Part shown: piece after piece, positions 1 through 9,861 of the stretch | Numbering within the stretch: position 1 is the stretch's first letter | Layout of the letters: each line of letters opens with the position of its first letter | From: Collinsella aerofaciens | Lineage (GTDB): Bacteria; Actinomycetota; Coriobacteriia; Coriobacteriales; Coriobacteriaceae | Reading direction: 5' to 3' | Assembly: GCF_015558785.1 (NCBI RefSeq) | Contig: NZ_JADMOP010000003.1 | Span: 1 to 64,000 of the forward strand | DNA: 64,000 bases | Position numbers and translations under genes: made by a program | The notes under the pieces: generated by a model | The model's database searches: none | Told to the model about the DNA's origin: nothing | What the model saw: the letters and a program-made list of their open reading frames with translations, nothing else

Positions 1-105
1 CCATATCGTTGGGGCCAGGCCCGATTTTGCCTCTTGACAATGTCCTGCTCATATTAAAAGGAACGTCCCTAACTGCCAAGTGCCGCAAGAATGTCCCCTT
101 TGACC

Positions 106-132
106 AGTCATTTAAGAACGTCCCCAATGACT
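106..132. repeat. conserved-loop hairpin, copy 1
   Basis: AGTCAT (106-111) pairs with ATGACT (127-132) around the loop TTAAGAACGTCCCCA. The same loop with different arms recurs at 23629-23663, 29684-29714, 29758-29792 and, in inverse orientation, 56165-56195. Positions 1-105 hold no recognisable gene, only degenerate pieces of the same repeat vocabulary (AACGTCCCT near 62-69). Confidence 0.6.
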
Positions 133-136
133 ACCG

Positions 137-320
137 CATCCGGAGCAAGGCAACGCCGCAGATAGAGGACGGACAGCGAGCGACGTCCAGAGCGAACAAG
201 TTGGCATGAAAAAGGCGAGGCATTGACCTTCTGGTCATGCCTCGCCTTTTGAATGACAAATTGTCGCTCTGGACGTCGCGCAGCGTCGGCCGGTTACGGC
301 GTTTGGTAAAACGCCGTAAC
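137..320 (-). repeat. structured 3'-end element, copy A (downstream of hspR)
   Basis: Outer stem of 16 bp, 180-195 with 264-279. An inner perfect hairpin carries the GACC-TTCT-GGTC tip (about 214-254). A terminal hairpin of the GGCGTTTGGTAAAACGCC type ends at 320, exactly against the hspR stop codon at 321. Related copies are at 5565-5701, 20238-20452 and 23664-23885. No coding potential is conserved between copies, and the function is unknown. It could be a terminator/3'UTR structure or a REP-like mobile sequence. Confidence 0.7.
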
Positions 321-737
321 CTAGAGATCCCCGCCGGCGCCCAGCAGCTTGCGCATGACTTGCTCGGGGTTGACTGAGCCATCGCGCGGGGCCAGGGCGG
401 TGATCTTCTTCTGTATCTTGTACTCGTGCAGCTCGTCCTCGAGCTGGCGCACGCGGGCACGGAGTTTTTCGTTCTCGCGCTCGCGCTCCTCGGCACGCTC
501 CTTCATATCGAGGATGCGCACCACGCCGGCAAGGTTGATGCCCTCGTCGGTCAGCTGGTTGATGAGCTCCAGGCGCTCGATATCGGCACGCGAATACAGG
601 CGCGTGTTGCCGCCCGAGCGCTGGGGGTTCACCAGGCCCTTGGACTCGTAGACGCGCAGAGTCTGCGGATGCATGCCGGTCAGCTCGGCCGCCACGCTGA
701 TCATGTACAGCGGTTTGTTCCTATTGTCCTCGGCCAT
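321..737 (-). CDS. hspR: HspR, MerR-family heat-shock repressor
   Basis: 138 aa. The N-terminal MerR-type winged helix (about residues 8-78) contains the recognisable stretches PQTLRVYESKGLV and GNTRLYS, followed by a Glu/Arg-rich coiled coil (about 80-112). HspR represses the dnaK operon in Actinomycetota and in known cases uses DnaK as co-repressor. Here it is the last gene of a minus-strand dnaK-grpE-dnaJ-hspR cluster, the classical actinobacterial order. The start at 737 is preceded by an AGGTAGC-like ribosome binding site. Immediately after the stop codon lies a structured repeat element. The identification rests on family features plus context and is strong. Confidence 0.93.
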   Translation of the reverse strand: MAEDNRNKPLYMISVAAELTGMHPQTLRVYESKGLVNPQRSGGNTRLYSRADIERLELINQLTDEGINLAGVVRILDMKERAEERERENEKLRARVRQLEDELHEYKIQKKITALAPRDGSVNPEQVMRKLLGAGGDL

Positions 738-809
738 GCTACCTGACCCCTTTCCGTCTCGTTATCGTCCATCATAAGCCCGCGGGCGTGGTCGTGCGCC
801 GCGACCGCC

Positions 810-1775
810 CTAGTACGTCGCCTTGTAACGGTTGACCTTCTCGCGATAGTCGCGTGTGTCGGCCTCGCGCAGCTTGGTCATGGCATCGCGCTCGTCATCG
901 GATAGGTTCGTGGGGACCTGCACCTTGATCTCGACGAGCAGCGCGCCTGTGCGGCCACGGTGCTTAACGTCGGGCGCACCCATCTCCTTAAAGCGGAACT
1001 TCTTGCCCGTCTGGGTGCCAGCGGGCACCTTCAGACGAACCGTCGCGCCGCCGGGCGTGGGCACATCAACCGTGCAGCCGAGCGCCGCCTCGTAGACCGA
1101 GATCGGCACCTCCATGGTCACGTCGGCACCTTTGCGCTTAAACAGCGGGTGCTCCTCCACATGCGTGGTCACGACCAGGTCGCCGCGCTCGCCGCCGGCA
1201 ACGCCATACTCGCCGCGACGCTTGTAGCGTAGCTTGCCGCCGTCGACCGCGCCCGCGGGCACCGAGACCGTAATGGTCTGCTGCTCGCCTGTCGAGGGAA
1301 TGCGATAGGTGACCTTGTGCGTCACACCGCGAAACGCGTCCTCGGCCGTCACATCAACAGTCAGCGACAGGTCGCCGCCCTTGCGAGCACGGCTGCGGCC
1401 CGCGCCGGCACCGGCAGCGCCCGCAGCCCCGGCAAAGCCCGAGCCCCAATCGCTGCCCCAGGCGCCGTTGCCGCTAAAGATGCTGTCGAAGATGTCGCCC
1501 CAGCCGCTGGCACCCGCGCCGGCACCGTAGCCGCCGCCATACGCGCCGCCCGCGCCCGGCATGCCGCCAAACATGAGCATCTGGTCGTACTCTTTGCGCT
1601 TCTTCTCGTCCGAAAGCGTCTCGTAGGCCTCGCTGATCTCCTTGAACTTGGCCTCGTCGCCGCCGGCATCGGGGTGATATTTTTGCGCGAGCTTGCGAAA
1701 CGCGCTCTTGATCTCTTTGTCGGAGGCGCTCTTGGATACGCCCAGGATGTCATAGAAGGTTTTGCCTGCAGCCAT
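810..1775 (-). CDS. dnaJ: DnaJ/CbpA-type J-domain co-chaperone
   Basis: 321 aa. The J domain occupies residues 5-70 with the HPD signature at 34-36, which stimulates DnaK ATPase activity. A Gly/Ala-rich linker (about 72-130) is followed by the two C-terminal beta-sandwich substrate-binding domains. The four CxxCxGxG zinc motifs of class A DnaJ are absent, so this is a class B (CbpA-like) protein, as often found in the HspR-controlled actinobacterial operon. It lies between grpE and hspR, but a GC-rich hairpin separates it from grpE, so its expression may be partly uncoupled from dnaK-grpE. Confidence 0.93.
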   Translation of the reverse strand: MAAGKTFYDILGVSKSASDKEIKSAFRKLAQKYHPDAGGDEAKFKEISEAYETLSDEKKRKEYDQMLMFGGMPGAGGAYGGGYGAGAGASGWGDIFDSIFSGNGAWGSDWGSGFAGAAGAAGAGAGRSRARKGGDLSLTVDVTAEDAFRGVTHKVTYRIPSTGEQQTITVSVPAGAVDGGKLRYKRRGEYGVAGGERGDLVVTTHVEEHPLFKRKGADVTMEVPISVYEAALGCTVDVPTPGGATVRLKVPAGTQTGKKFRFKEMGAPDVKHRGRTGALLVEIKVQVPTNLSDDERDAMTKLREADTRDYREKVNRYKATY

Positions 1776-1844
1776 CGTAGCTCCTCTCCTGTTTCATCCG
1801 CCGCCCAGCGGGCGGCGGCTCATGCTTTCATATGGCACTAGGCC

Positions 1845-1878
1845 AGAAAGGGCCCCGGGTGTTGCCCCGGGGCCCTTC
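1845..1878 (-). terminator. intra-operon GC-rich hairpin between grpE and dnaJ
   Basis: AGAAAGGGCCCCGGG pairs with its complement across a short loop. Read on the minus strand, the stem is followed by a short T-containing run (CCCTTTCT). It sits just after the grpE stop codon and before dnaJ, so it may act as a partial terminator or mRNA-processing structure within the heat-shock operon. Confidence 0.55.
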
Positions 1879-1882
1879 TCAA

Positions 1883-2725
1883 TTACTCCTCGGTGCTCTC
1901 GGCCGTATCGGCCGCAGCATCCTCGGGCGCCGCTTCGGGCTCCGGTGCGGGGCGCTTCTCGCCGCCGTAGGTCACCGTCACCATCGCGGAACGCAGGATG
2001 CGATCCGCCATGCGGTAGCCCTTCTGGTACACGTCGTTGACGGTCTCGTCGTACTGCGACGCGTCCTCGACGCGACCCACGGCCTGGTGCTCGAGCGGAT
2101 CGAACGCCTCGCCCTTGGGGTCGATGGGCTCAACGCCCTCGTGCGCAAACACATCGAGCAGCTTGGCATGCACCGCGTCGACGCCGTCGACGAACTGCTT
2201 AAAGTCGTCGGCAAGCTCCTGGCTGCGGGCATGGTCGATCGCACGCTCGATATCGTCGACCACCGGCAGCAGCGCGGTGACGAGCTTCTCGGTCGCGCGC
2301 TCGCGCTCGGCGATACGCTCATTGGCGGTGCGGCGACGGAAGTTCTCCCAGTCGGCCTGAAGACGGGCGGTACGCTCAGTGGCGTCCTTTGCCTTGTCCT
2401 CGGCGACCTTCTGAGCCTCTGCCGCAGCATCGAGCTCATTGCGCACGTCGGCGAGCTCCTTTTGGGCCTGCTCGAACTTGAGCTTAAAGTCGTTGTCGGC
2501 GGCTTCCTCACCGGCGCGGATAGCGGCTTCCACCATCTCGTCCTCGGTCATCGTCGCCTCCTTGTTGGAATCCTCTACCTGGTTCTCGGCAGCCTCGGCG
2601 GCCTCGGCCTCGTTGGCCTCGGTATCGTCGACGGCCTCTACGGGAATCTTCACGTCCTTCTCCTCAGAGTCAACGGGGGCGGCGCCAGCGGCAGCCGCCT
2701 CCGTGCGAGCTTTACGGGCGGACAT
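1883..2725 (-). CDS. grpE: GrpE nucleotide exchange factor
   Basis: 280 aa, longer than typical GrpE (about 190-200) because of an acidic, Ala/Glu-rich N-terminal region (residues 1-70) and an acidic tail. The long central coiled coil (about 75-160) is followed by the beta-domain region with the GEAFDPLEHQAV-type motif that contacts DnaK. GrpE releases ADP from DnaK. The start at 2725 lies 2 nt after the dnaK stop codon, so translation is probably coupled. Gene order and motif support the call strongly. Confidence 0.94.
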   Translation of the reverse strand: MSARKARTEAAAAGAAPVDSEEKDVKIPVEAVDDTEANEAEAAEAAENQVEDSNKEATMTEDEMVEAAIRAGEEAADNDFKLKFEQAQKELADVRNELDAAAEAQKVAEDKAKDATERTARLQADWENFRRRTANERIAERERATEKLVTALLPVVDDIERAIDHARSQELADDFKQFVDGVDAVHAKLLDVFAHEGVEPIDPKGEAFDPLEHQAVGRVEDASQYDETVNDVYQKGYRMADRILRSAMVTVTYGGEKRPAPEPEAAPEDAAADTAESTEE

Positions 2726-2727
2726 GA

Positions 2728-4620
<1,893 letters not shown>

Positions 4621-4721
4621 TAGAAATTCCCTCTCTCTTGTGCGTTTGCACCGACTCGGCGGTCTGCCGAGCGGTGTTTCGGCTTGTCTTTCAGGATGTA
4701 GTGTATCCCCTTATGGGCCGG

Positions 4722-4760
4722 AATATACAAAATCTAAGTCAATTCATATAAGATTTCTTA
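4722..4760 (-). promoter_or_regulatory. possible dnaK promoter/operator (imperfect inverted repeat)
   Basis: This AT-rich island in GC-rich DNA about 100-140 nt upstream of dnaK contains TTGACT, TATATT and an interrupted inverted repeat AAATCT (4730-4735) / AGATTT (4751-4756). The half-sites resemble the HspR-associated inverted repeat (CTTGAGT-N7-ACTCAAG) only weakly, so the HspR-operator interpretation is tentative. Confidence 0.3.
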
Positions 4761-4880
4761 TTGCCGAGAGTTTAGGTTCTTAAATGCGCAGGTAGATGCG
4801 CTGTTTGAGTTCTAGGCAAATCTATCGAGATCTATGTAGAGATGGCTGAGGCTTGGGTCCGAGGGTGCCTGGGGCTGCCT

Positions 4881-5048
4881 TGCGGAAAGCTCGTCCCGTT
4901 TTGAGCGTGGATTCCGGGCCGCGGTTTCCGTCTGAAGGCTCAACCGGAAACCGCGGCCCGTTTTGAGAGCTGATACCGGGTCGCAGTTTCCGCTAGCGGG
5001 CCCAACCGGAAACTGTAACCCGGTTTTCGGCCAAATAACGGGATGCCC
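4881..5048. repeat. tandem palindromic repeats (CGGAAAC...CCCG family), locus 1
   Basis: Two successive long inverted repeats: a perfect 16-bp pair (4915-4930 with 4945-4960) and a near-perfect 16-bp pair (4977-4992 with 5007-5022). Both have 14-nt loops and are spaced 62 bp apart, with conserved TTTTGAG-type linkers and flanking half-units. The same vocabulary recurs at 19970-20140. The 4621-5277 gap otherwise holds no gene. It is a REP/BIME-like intergenic repeat of unknown function. Confidence 0.7.
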
Positions 5049-5102
5049 TTTCCGCAGGCGCGCTCAATAGCTCAATATTTCAAGTCACCTTTAGCTAACA
5101 TT

Positions 5103-5137
5103 TGCGCAGCTCAACGGCCCCACCTGCGCGTTTTTTA
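5103..5137 (+). terminator. intrinsic-terminator-like hairpin without an obvious upstream gene
   Basis: GCGCAG (5104-5109) pairs with CTGCGC (5124-5129) and is followed by six T residues (5131-5136) on the plus strand. The nearest upstream gene, dnaK, points the other way, so this may end a short unannotated transcript or protect the ferredoxin promoter. Confidence 0.4.
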
Positions 5138-5188
5138 GTAAACCTTGGCATACTCGGCGAACGGTATGAAGATGCCGGCCAGAGGGTA

Positions 5189-5216
5189 TTGCAAACGGTC
5201 GCTCCCGTGGTATGTT
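5189..5216 (+). promoter_or_regulatory. putative promoter of the ferredoxin gene
   Basis: TTGCAA (5189-5194) and TATGTT (5211-5216) are separated by 16 bp, and lie about 60 nt upstream of the ATG at 5278. Confidence 0.45.
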
Positions 5217-5277
5217 TTTGCCCGAATCAAACCGGCGCGCATCGTCTGTAGCGTCGGTCAACAGAGAGGAAACTACC

Positions 5278-5463
5278 ATGGCTCATCCCGTAATTGATGC
5301 CGACGAGTGCATCGCTTGTGGCGTTTGCGTCGACTCCTGCCCCGCTGGCGTTCTGGAGCTCCAGGACGTCGCTACCGTCGCCGACGAGGACTCCTGCGTC
5401 GCCTGTGGCGCTTGCCAGGACGCTTGCCCCGCTGGCGCGATCACCGAGATCGTCGAGGAGTAG
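5278..5463 (+). CDS. 2x[4Fe-4S] ferredoxin
   Basis: 61 aa, cytosolic electron carrier. There are two CxxCxxCxxxCP clusters: CIACGVCVDSCP near the N-terminus and CVACGACQDACP in the second half, the classic clostridial-type pattern that holds two [4Fe-4S] clusters. ATG at 5278 follows an AGAGAGGA ribosome binding site. In-frame extension upstream would add residues unlike any ferredoxin. The gene is monocistronic, with its own promoter and a strong terminator at 5499-5548. The redox partner cannot be read from context. Confidence 0.95.
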   Translation: MAHPVIDADECIACGVCVDSCPAGVLELQDVATVADEDSCVACGACQDACPAGAITEIVEE

Positions 5464-5498
5464 CAACTCCCCCACCTGCACACTCAAAAGTACACCGT

Positions 5499-5548
5499 GC
5501 ACAAAAAAGGAGGCCTCCGCATCGCCGCGGAGGCCTCCTTTTTTGTGC
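5499..5548 (+). terminator. strong intrinsic terminator after ferredoxin
   Basis: GCGGAGGCCTCC-type stem flanked by a run of A on the left and a run of T on the right (AAAAAAGGAGGCC...GGCCTCCTTTTTT). It can terminate in both directions. Confidence 0.85.
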
Positions 5549-5564
5549 GGATAACTAATTTGAC

Positions 5565-5701
5565 ACCGTCGCAGGTTGAGCTCACGTCAGCGAAAACGTC
5601 CCTAAGCGAGCAAGGTGACGTGAAAGAGGAGGGAAGCGTACTTTTGTACGCGACCGACGATTGAACGTCAGATTGCCGCTTAGGGACGTTTGCAGCGTCG
5701 G
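5565..5701 (-). repeat. structured 3'-end element, copy B (downstream of niaR)
   Basis: Outer stem of 15 bp, 5594-5608 with 5677-5691. It has the conserved core GAGCAAGGTGACGTGAAA / TTGAACGTCAGATTG, an inner hairpin with the GTAC-TTTT-GTAC tip, and the conserved GCAGCGTCG end abutting the niaR stop codon. It lacks the GGCGTTTGGTAAAACGCC hairpin found in copies A, C and D. Confidence 0.7.
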
Positions 5702-6247
5702 CTACGATAGGTCGTCTTCGTAGGGCAGTAGGTCTGCCAAGTAGCCTTTCTCCTTGAGCATCGCCTCGATCTCGTCGAGGGTCTGTTCGTCCTCCGCCGC
5801 AATGCGATGGAAGTGATAGCCGCTCGTCACCGTTAGCAGCGGAAAGCTCTTGCCACTCTCGATATCGCGCAGATAGCGCTCGACATCGCGACGATTGCGG
5901 ATGTCCAGGTCGGCCGTAATCTTACCGTACACGCGGTGATTGACGATTACGTTGAGCACGGCGCCGCCGGCGTCGACGATACTCGTGAGCTCATCGCCTG
6001 CCTGCTCCACGCCGTGGCGAACCTTGACCAAGCGCGTAGGCACGGCGGGGCTGCTGGGCGCCTCCTGCAACACGTAGCCGCGGTTGGTCGCCACGATATC
6101 GTGCCCATCAGCGCGCAGCAGGGCGATGTCCTGCACCACGATCTGGCGGCTCACACCCACCTCGCGGGCAAGCGTGCTGCCCGATACGGGCCCCTTGGCC
6201 CCCTCGAGCACGGCCATGATGGCACGGCGACGCTCGCGGGCGTCCAT
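5702..6247 (-). CDS. niaR: NiaR-type niacin-responsive transcriptional repressor (HTH + 3H domain)
   Basis: 181 aa. The N-terminal winged HTH (about 5-60, with TLAREVGVSRQIVVQDIALLR) is followed by a 3H domain carrying the conserved His positions in VRHGVEQ, VNHRVYG and YHFHRI. NiaR proteins bind nicotinic acid and repress NAD synthesis or niacin uptake genes in Firmicutes and Thermotoga. It is the last gene of nadA-nadB-nadC-niaR, its start overlapping the nadC stop by 1 nt. The probable operator is the perfect inverted repeat at 9610-9653. The function assignment is family-based and well supported by context. Confidence 0.88.
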   Translation of the reverse strand: MDARERRRAIMAVLEGAKGPVSGSTLAREVGVSRQIVVQDIALLRADGHDIVATNRGYVLQEAPSSPAVPTRLVKVRHGVEQAGDELTSIVDAGGAVLNVIVNHRVYGKITADLDIRNRRDVERYLRDIESGKSFPLLTVTSGYHFHRIAAEDEQTLDEIEAMLKEKGYLADLLPYEDDLS

Positions 6248-7107
6248 TATTTACCGTCCAGCAGACGCAGGTGCTTAAGCGAGAGGTCGAGGATCGGCGC
6301 GGAGTGCGTCAGGGCGCCCGAGCTAATGTAGTCGACGCCCAGATCAGCCAGGGCGCGGATATTGCTGGCGTCCACGTTGCCCGAGCACTCGGTCTTGGCG
6401 CGACCGGCGATAAGCTCGATAGCGGCGGCCATGTCGTCATGGGCCATGTTGTCGAACATGATGATGTCGGCGCCGGCCTCCACGGCCTCGCGCACCATGT
6501 CCAGGTTCTCGCACTCGATCTCGACCGTCGTGGTAAACGATGCATGGGCGCGCGCCATCTCGATCGCACGCATCACGCCACCGGCGGCATCGATGTGGTT
6601 GTCCTTGAGCATGACGGCCGTCGACAGGTTGTAACGGTGGTTGCTGCCGCCGCCGATCTCGACCGCGGCCTTCTCGAAGACGCGCATGCCCGGCGTGGTC
6701 TTGCGCGTGTCGACGAGCACGGTCTTGGTTCCCTCGAGCGCCGCGGCCATGCTGTGCGTGTAGGTAGCGATGCCGCTCATGCGCTGCAGGTAGTTGAGCG
6801 CCACGCGCTCGCCCGAAAGCAACACGCGCGCATCGCCGCGCACCTGACCCACATGGTCGCCGGCGTGCACCTCGTCGCCATCGGCAACGTCGAGCAGCAC
6901 CGAGCTCTGCGAATCCAGCAGCTCAAAGGTGCGGGCGAACACATCCAAGCCGGCGATGATGCCATCGGCCTTGGCGATAAGCTCAACGGTAGCGGGACGC
7001 GCCGTGGGGCACACGCTCGCCGTGCTCACGTCCTCAAACGTAATGTCCTCGCGCAGAGCCTGCAGAATCAGATCATCGACGACGAGTTTCATGGTAATGG
7101 GATTCAT
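6247..7107 (-). CDS. nadC: NadC, nicotinate-nucleotide diphosphorylase (quinolinate phosphoribosyltransferase)
   Basis: 286 aa. It converts quinolinate plus PRPP to nicotinate mononucleotide, CO2 and PPi. The family signature VDTRKTTPGMR and the following GGGSNHRYNLSTAVMLKDNHI region, which line the active site, are intact. Length is typical. The start at 7107 (MNPITMKLVVDDLI) follows the nadB stop closely, while an alternative in-frame ATG lies 5 codons downstream. Its stop overlaps the niaR start, indicating co-transcription. Confidence 0.96.
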   Translation of the reverse strand: MNPITMKLVVDDLILQALREDITFEDVSTASVCPTARPATVELIAKADGIIAGLDVFARTFELLDSQSSVLLDVADGDEVHAGDHVGQVRGDARVLLSGERVALNYLQRMSGIATYTHSMAAALEGTKTVLVDTRKTTPGMRVFEKAAVEIGGGSNHRYNLSTAVMLKDNHIDAAGGVMRAIEMARAHASFTTTVEIECENLDMVREAVEAGADIIMFDNMAHDDMAAAIELIAGRAKTECSGNVDASNIRALADLGVDYISSGALTHSAPILDLSLKHLRLLDGK

Positions 7108-7110
7108 GGT

Positions 7111-8487
7111 CTACTCCTCCACGGCCTGCGTGCTGGCGGCACGGGCCAAATCATCGATTGCCAGAGAGTCGGCGCCCAGGGCGCGATGACGGCCATCGAG
7201 CGCGGGATCGCCCGCCTGCTCCACTGCGAGCGACTCGCCGGTGCGCATGTACCACGCGGCGCGACGACCCCAGACCAGCGCCTCGAGCAGGCTGTTGGAA
7301 GCCAGGCGATTCTTGCCGTGAACGCCGTTGCAGGCCGTCTCGCCCGCGGCGTAGAGCTCGGGCATCGAGGTGCGGCCGTCCTTGTCGACCCACACGCCGC
7401 CCATAAAGTAGTGCTGCGTCGGCGTAACGGGAATGGGCTCGTCCAAGATGTCGCGGCCGTCCTCCAGGCAGCGCGCGCGAATGTTGGCAAAGTGCCCGGT
7501 CACCACGTCGCGCTCGACGGGGGCAAAGCTCAGCCACTCGTGCTCGGTGCCGTCCTGCTTCATCTGCTCGCGAATAGCGGCGGCGACCACATCGCGCGGC
7601 TGGAGCTCATCGGTAAAGCGCTCGCCGGCGGCGTTAAGCAAAATCGCGCCCTCGCCGCGGCAGCTCTCGCTGATCAGGAAGGTGCGGCCCGGCTGCGGCG
7701 AGAACAGCCCCGTGGGGTGAATCTGCACGTAGTCCAGGTGCTCCATCTTAATGCCATGCTCCTGAGCAATGTAGCAGGCATCGCCCGTGAGCTGCGGGTA
7801 GTTGGTCGAATGGTCGTATACGCCGCCGATGCCGCCCGTTGCCCACAGCGTGTGGCGGGCATGGATCTTAAACGGCTCGCCGGCATGCGCGCCCTCGGCG
7901 GCATTTACCAGCTCGTCGGCGGGACGAACCGAGTTGTTCTCGTCCACGGGAACGGCGACGATACCGGTGCACACCGTGGCGCCGTCACGCTCGCCCGTCA
8001 GGATGTCGGTCATGGCCACGTGCTCCAAAATCTGCACGTTGTCCAGCTTGCGAACGGCCTGGAGCAGTTTGGTCGTGATCTCCTTGCCCGTAATGTCGGC
8101 ATGGAAGGCAATGCGCGGACGGCTGTGCGCGCCCTCGCGGGTAAAGTCGAGGCTGCCGTCGGCCTTGCGCTCAAAATCCACGCCCATCGCTAGCAGGTCG
8201 TTGATGACCGAACGGCTCGAGCGGATCATGATGTCGACGCTCTCGCGGCGGTTCTCGTAGTGGCCGGCGTGCATGGTGTCCTCAAAGAAGGCATCGTAGT
8301 CCGAGCCTTCGGGCAGCACGCAAATGCCGCCCTGCGCGAGCATCGAATCGCACTCATCGACCGCGCCCTTGGAGAGCATGATCACGCGCGTGCTCGTCGG
8401 CAGATTGAGGGCCGCGTACAGACCCGCCACGCCGCAGCCGGCAATGACGACGTCGCACTCCATATCGGGGTATTGCTTGGTTTCCAC
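7111..8487 (-). CDS. nadB: NadB, L-aspartate oxidase / fumarate-dependent aspartate dehydrogenase
   Basis: 458 aa from the GTG at 8487, chosen because AGGGAGAGG precedes it. The longer frame reaching 8538 would run through a palindromic repeat (8512-8533) and adds no family sequence. The FAD-binding Rossmann motif VVIAGCGVAGLYAALNLP is near the N-terminus. The succinate-dehydrogenase-like signature LAQGGICVL, the LDYVQIHPTGL motif and SNSLLEALVWG are present. It makes iminoaspartate for NadA. In an anaerobe, fumarate rather than oxygen is the likely electron acceptor (inference). Confidence 0.95.
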   Translation of the reverse strand: METKQYPDMECDVVIAGCGVAGLYAALNLPTSTRVIMLSKGAVDECDSMLAQGGICVLPEGSDYDAFFEDTMHAGHYENRRESVDIMIRSSRSVINDLLAMGVDFERKADGSLDFTREGAHSRPRIAFHADITGKEITTKLLQAVRKLDNVQILEHVAMTDILTGERDGATVCTGIVAVPVDENNSVRPADELVNAAEGAHAGEPFKIHARHTLWATGGIGGVYDHSTNYPQLTGDACYIAQEHGIKMEHLDYVQIHPTGLFSPQPGRTFLISESCRGEGAILLNAAGERFTDELQPRDVVAAAIREQMKQDGTEHEWLSFAPVERDVVTGHFANIRARCLEDGRDILDEPIPVTPTQHYFMGGVWVDKDGRTSMPELYAAGETACNGVHGKNRLASNSLLEALVWGRRAAWYMRTGESLAVEQAGDPALDGRHRALGADSLAIDDLARAASTQAVEE

Positions 8488-8511
8488 AGGAATCCTCTCC
8501 CTTGAATGTGA

Positions 8512-8533
8512 CATAAGGGACCGTCCCTCATGC
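8512..8533. repeat. short palindrome AGGGACcGTCCCT between nadA and nadB
   Basis: Inverted repeat with CATAAGGGAC / GTCCCTCATG arms. It sits in the 55-nt gap between nadA and the inferred GTG start of nadB and resembles other GGGAC-containing palindromes in this window. Confidence 0.5.
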
Positions 8534-8542
8534 AACATTGTT

Positions 8543-9568
8543 CTAGCGTGCTGCGTACTCGAGCATACGGTCGAGCGTGAGCTTGGCCTGGTCTGCTGCC
8601 TCGTCCGAGACGCCGATCTGTACCTCGCCCTCGCCCGACTCCAGGCAGCGCACGAGCTTTTCGAGCGTGATGAGATCCATGTTGACGCAGGTGGGCTGTA
8701 CCGCGGGGAAGTAGAACTTCTTGCCGGTGCCCTGGCAGCGGCGCTCGAGCTCGTAGAGCACGCCGCGGACCGTCACGATGATGAACTCGCTCGCGTCCGA
8801 CTCCTCGGCATACTTGATGATGCCGGCGGTGGAGCCGATGTAGTCGGCCTCGGCCAGGACGTCGGCCTTGCACTCAGGATGCGCCAGCACGAGCGCGTCG
8901 GGGTGGGCCTCCGTCGCGTCGACGATCTGCTCGACGGCGATGATGTGATGGCGCGGGCAGTAGCCGTTGTTGAGGATGACGTGCTTTTGCGGCACCTGCT
9001 CGGCTACGAAGCGACCGAGGTTTTGGTCGGGAATGAACAGGATATGCTGCTGCGGCAGCTCGGACACGATCTTGACGGCGTTGGAGCTGGTGACGCACAC
9101 GTCGCTCCAGCTCTTGATCTCGACCGTGGAGTTGACGTAGCAGACGACAGCCAGGTCGTCGCCGTACTCGGCGCGCGCCGCGTCGACCGTCTCGCGCTTG
9201 ACCATGTGCGCCATGGGACAGTCCGCGCCCGGCTCGGGCAGCAGCACGGTCTTAGTGGGATTGAGCAGCTTGGCGCTCTCGCCCATAAACTCCACGCCGC
9301 ACAGCACGATGGTCTGCTGCGGCAGACTCTTGGCGAGCTTGGCCAGGTAGAAGCTGTCGCCGACGTAATCAGCCACGGCCTGCACCTCGGGCGCCACGTA
9401 ATAGTGCGCCAGGATTACCGCGTCACGTTGGGTTTTTAGTTGCTGAATGGCCTCGACGAGCTCTGCGGGCACCAGTGCCGCGCGCTCCGTTGCCGTCGTT
9501 GCCGATGCTAGGCCGGCCGCGATATCGCGTGCAAGCTCCGACGCATCCATGTTCGCGCTCTGTGCCAT
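8543..9568 (-). CDS. nadA: NadA, quinolinate synthase
   Basis: 341 aa from ATG at 9568 (ribosome binding site GAGAGGGG). It condenses iminoaspartate with dihydroxyacetone phosphate to quinolinate, using a [4Fe-4S] cluster. The candidate cluster cysteines lie in the conserved contexts CGVEFMGE, AHPECKADV and QPTCVNMDL. The YYVAPEVQAVADYVGDSF region typical of NadA is intact. First gene of the nadA-nadB-nadC-niaR operon. Promoter and operator lie directly upstream at 9604-9653. Confidence 0.97.
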   Translation of the reverse strand: MAQSANMDASELARDIAAGLASATTATERAALVPAELVEAIQQLKTQRDAVILAHYYVAPEVQAVADYVGDSFYLAKLAKSLPQQTIVLCGVEFMGESAKLLNPTKTVLLPEPGADCPMAHMVKRETVDAARAEYGDDLAVVCYVNSTVEIKSWSDVCVTSSNAVKIVSELPQQHILFIPDQNLGRFVAEQVPQKHVILNNGYCPRHHIIAVEQIVDATEAHPDALVLAHPECKADVLAEADYIGSTAGIIKYAEESDASEFIIVTVRGVLYELERRCQGTGKKFYFPAVQPTCVNMDLITLEKLVRCLESGEGEVQIGVSDEAADQAKLTLDRMLEYAAR

Positions 9569-9603
9569 CAAGGCCCCTCTCTTTTGGCGAATCTTGGGGC
9601 TTT

Positions 9604-9653
9604 AGTATGACACCTAGGTTTACAGCTGACAAGACAGCTGTAAACCTAGGTGT
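9604..9653 (-). promoter_or_regulatory. nadA promoter overlapped by a 19-bp perfect inverted repeat (candidate NiaR operator)
   Basis: Arms 9610-9628 and 9635-9653 are perfectly complementary with a 6-nt spacer. On the minus strand, TTGTCA (9627-9632) and CATACT (9604-9609) form a -35/-10 pair with 17-bp spacing, so the palindrome covers the whole promoter. Position and symmetry suggest a repressor site, and NiaR is encoded in the operon. No known consensus was checked. Confidence 0.7.
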
Positions 9654-9861
9654 AAAGCTGAAATAAAGATTCAATCATGTGTCAGGTCCATTTTCGAACT
9701 GGCAAGCTGAGGATAGCCGAGTTCTCGATAGCGCAGGAGGCATCTTTCGCCACCGCAATACCGCTCGGCGCGAGTTGCGCGACGTGGGGCGCAAATGGGA
9801 CACGCCTCCGCGAGCGGTCCGCACCCAATGTGGCAAAATCGAACTACTAAGGGGGCTCAGA

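Noticed and set aside
8488..8538. N-terminal extension of NadB
   Set aside because: The extra codons run through a palindromic repeat and lack a ribosome binding site, while AGGGAGAGG precedes the GTG at 8487.
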